A DNA stretch of 6,776 nt from Paludibacteraceae bacterium (GTDB taxonomy: Bacteria > Bacteroidota > Bacteroidia > Bacteroidales > Paludibacteraceae): assembly GCA_016292775.1 (NCBI GenBank), contig JAEDFN010000065.1:1-6776 (forward strand), read 5' to 3'. A program made the translations under genes and the position numbers. The notes under the pieces were generated by a model. That model was not told where the DNA came from. It saw only the letters and a list, made by a program, of their open reading frames with translations, and made no database searches. Below are positions 6,748 through 6,776 of this stretch, in pieces; the stretch's first letter is position 1, and each line of letters begins with the position of its first letter.

Positions 6748-6776
6748 TTATTTCTCCTTCAGATAATCCTTAATCT
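6748..6776 (-). CDS. Possible C-terminal end of an upstream gene (partial)
   Basis: On the minus strand, the frame entering from the right edge reads IKDYLKEK and stops at TAA (6750-6748), 34 nt before the HD gene's ATG. The charged, helical tail looks like a natural protein end, and no TAnnTTTG promoter lies between it and the HD gene, so the operon may continue upstream. Only eight full codons are visible, so this could be chance, and no family can be named. Confidence 0.25.

Noticed and set aside
6036..6773. Long open frame (245 codons) on the plus strand opposite the HD gene
   Set aside because: It is antisense to a clear HD-domain protein with all catalytic motifs. Its translation resembles no family I know and it has no promoter or leader of its own.

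Overview
The window looks like chromosomal DNA from a member of the Bacteroidota, probably the order Bacteroidales. Three things point there. LpxC and FabZ are fused in one polypeptide. Promoter-like sites match the Bacteroides pattern (TTG/TTTG, about 19-21 bp, TAnnTTTG). The start codons are preceded by A-rich leaders rather than strong Shine-Dalgarno sites. The DNA is AT-rich, and gene content and codon use look uniform, with no sign of mobile DNA. I cannot name the genus.

Layout: on the plus strand, 88-1281 encodes a GT4-type glycosyltransferase behind its own promoter (20-50). Converging on it from the minus strand is a half-size, single-domain EamA membrane protein (1360-1782). Next on the minus strand is an initiator tRNA (tRNA-fMet, 1942-2013) with its own promoter (2026-2056) and a strong intrinsic terminator (1876-1909), so it reads as a one-gene transcription unit. 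The rest (2251-6713) is a tight minus-strand operon, in transcription order: an HD-domain phosphohydrolase related to dNTP triphosphohydrolases, lpxD, the lpxC-fabZ fusion and lpxA. It ends in an intrinsic terminator (2197-2240) 10 nt after the lpxA stop. A few codons of a possible upstream gene may lie at the extreme right edge.

How it works together: LpxA, LpxC and LpxD perform the first three committed steps of Raetz-pathway lipid A synthesis (O-acylation of UDP-GlcNAc, deacetylation, N-acylation). FabZ draws on the same 3-hydroxyacyl-ACP pool for fatty acid elongation, so the fusion fixes lipid A and phospholipid enzymes at equal amounts. The catalytic residues of all these enzymes are visible and intact. 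The glycosyltransferase may act on surface glycans, but its substrate cannot be told from sequence. The window is mainly conserved housekeeping DNA. I found no convincing new system; the points worth a second look are the HD protein's coupling to the lipid A genes, the LpxA acyl-pocket position and the half-size EamA protein.
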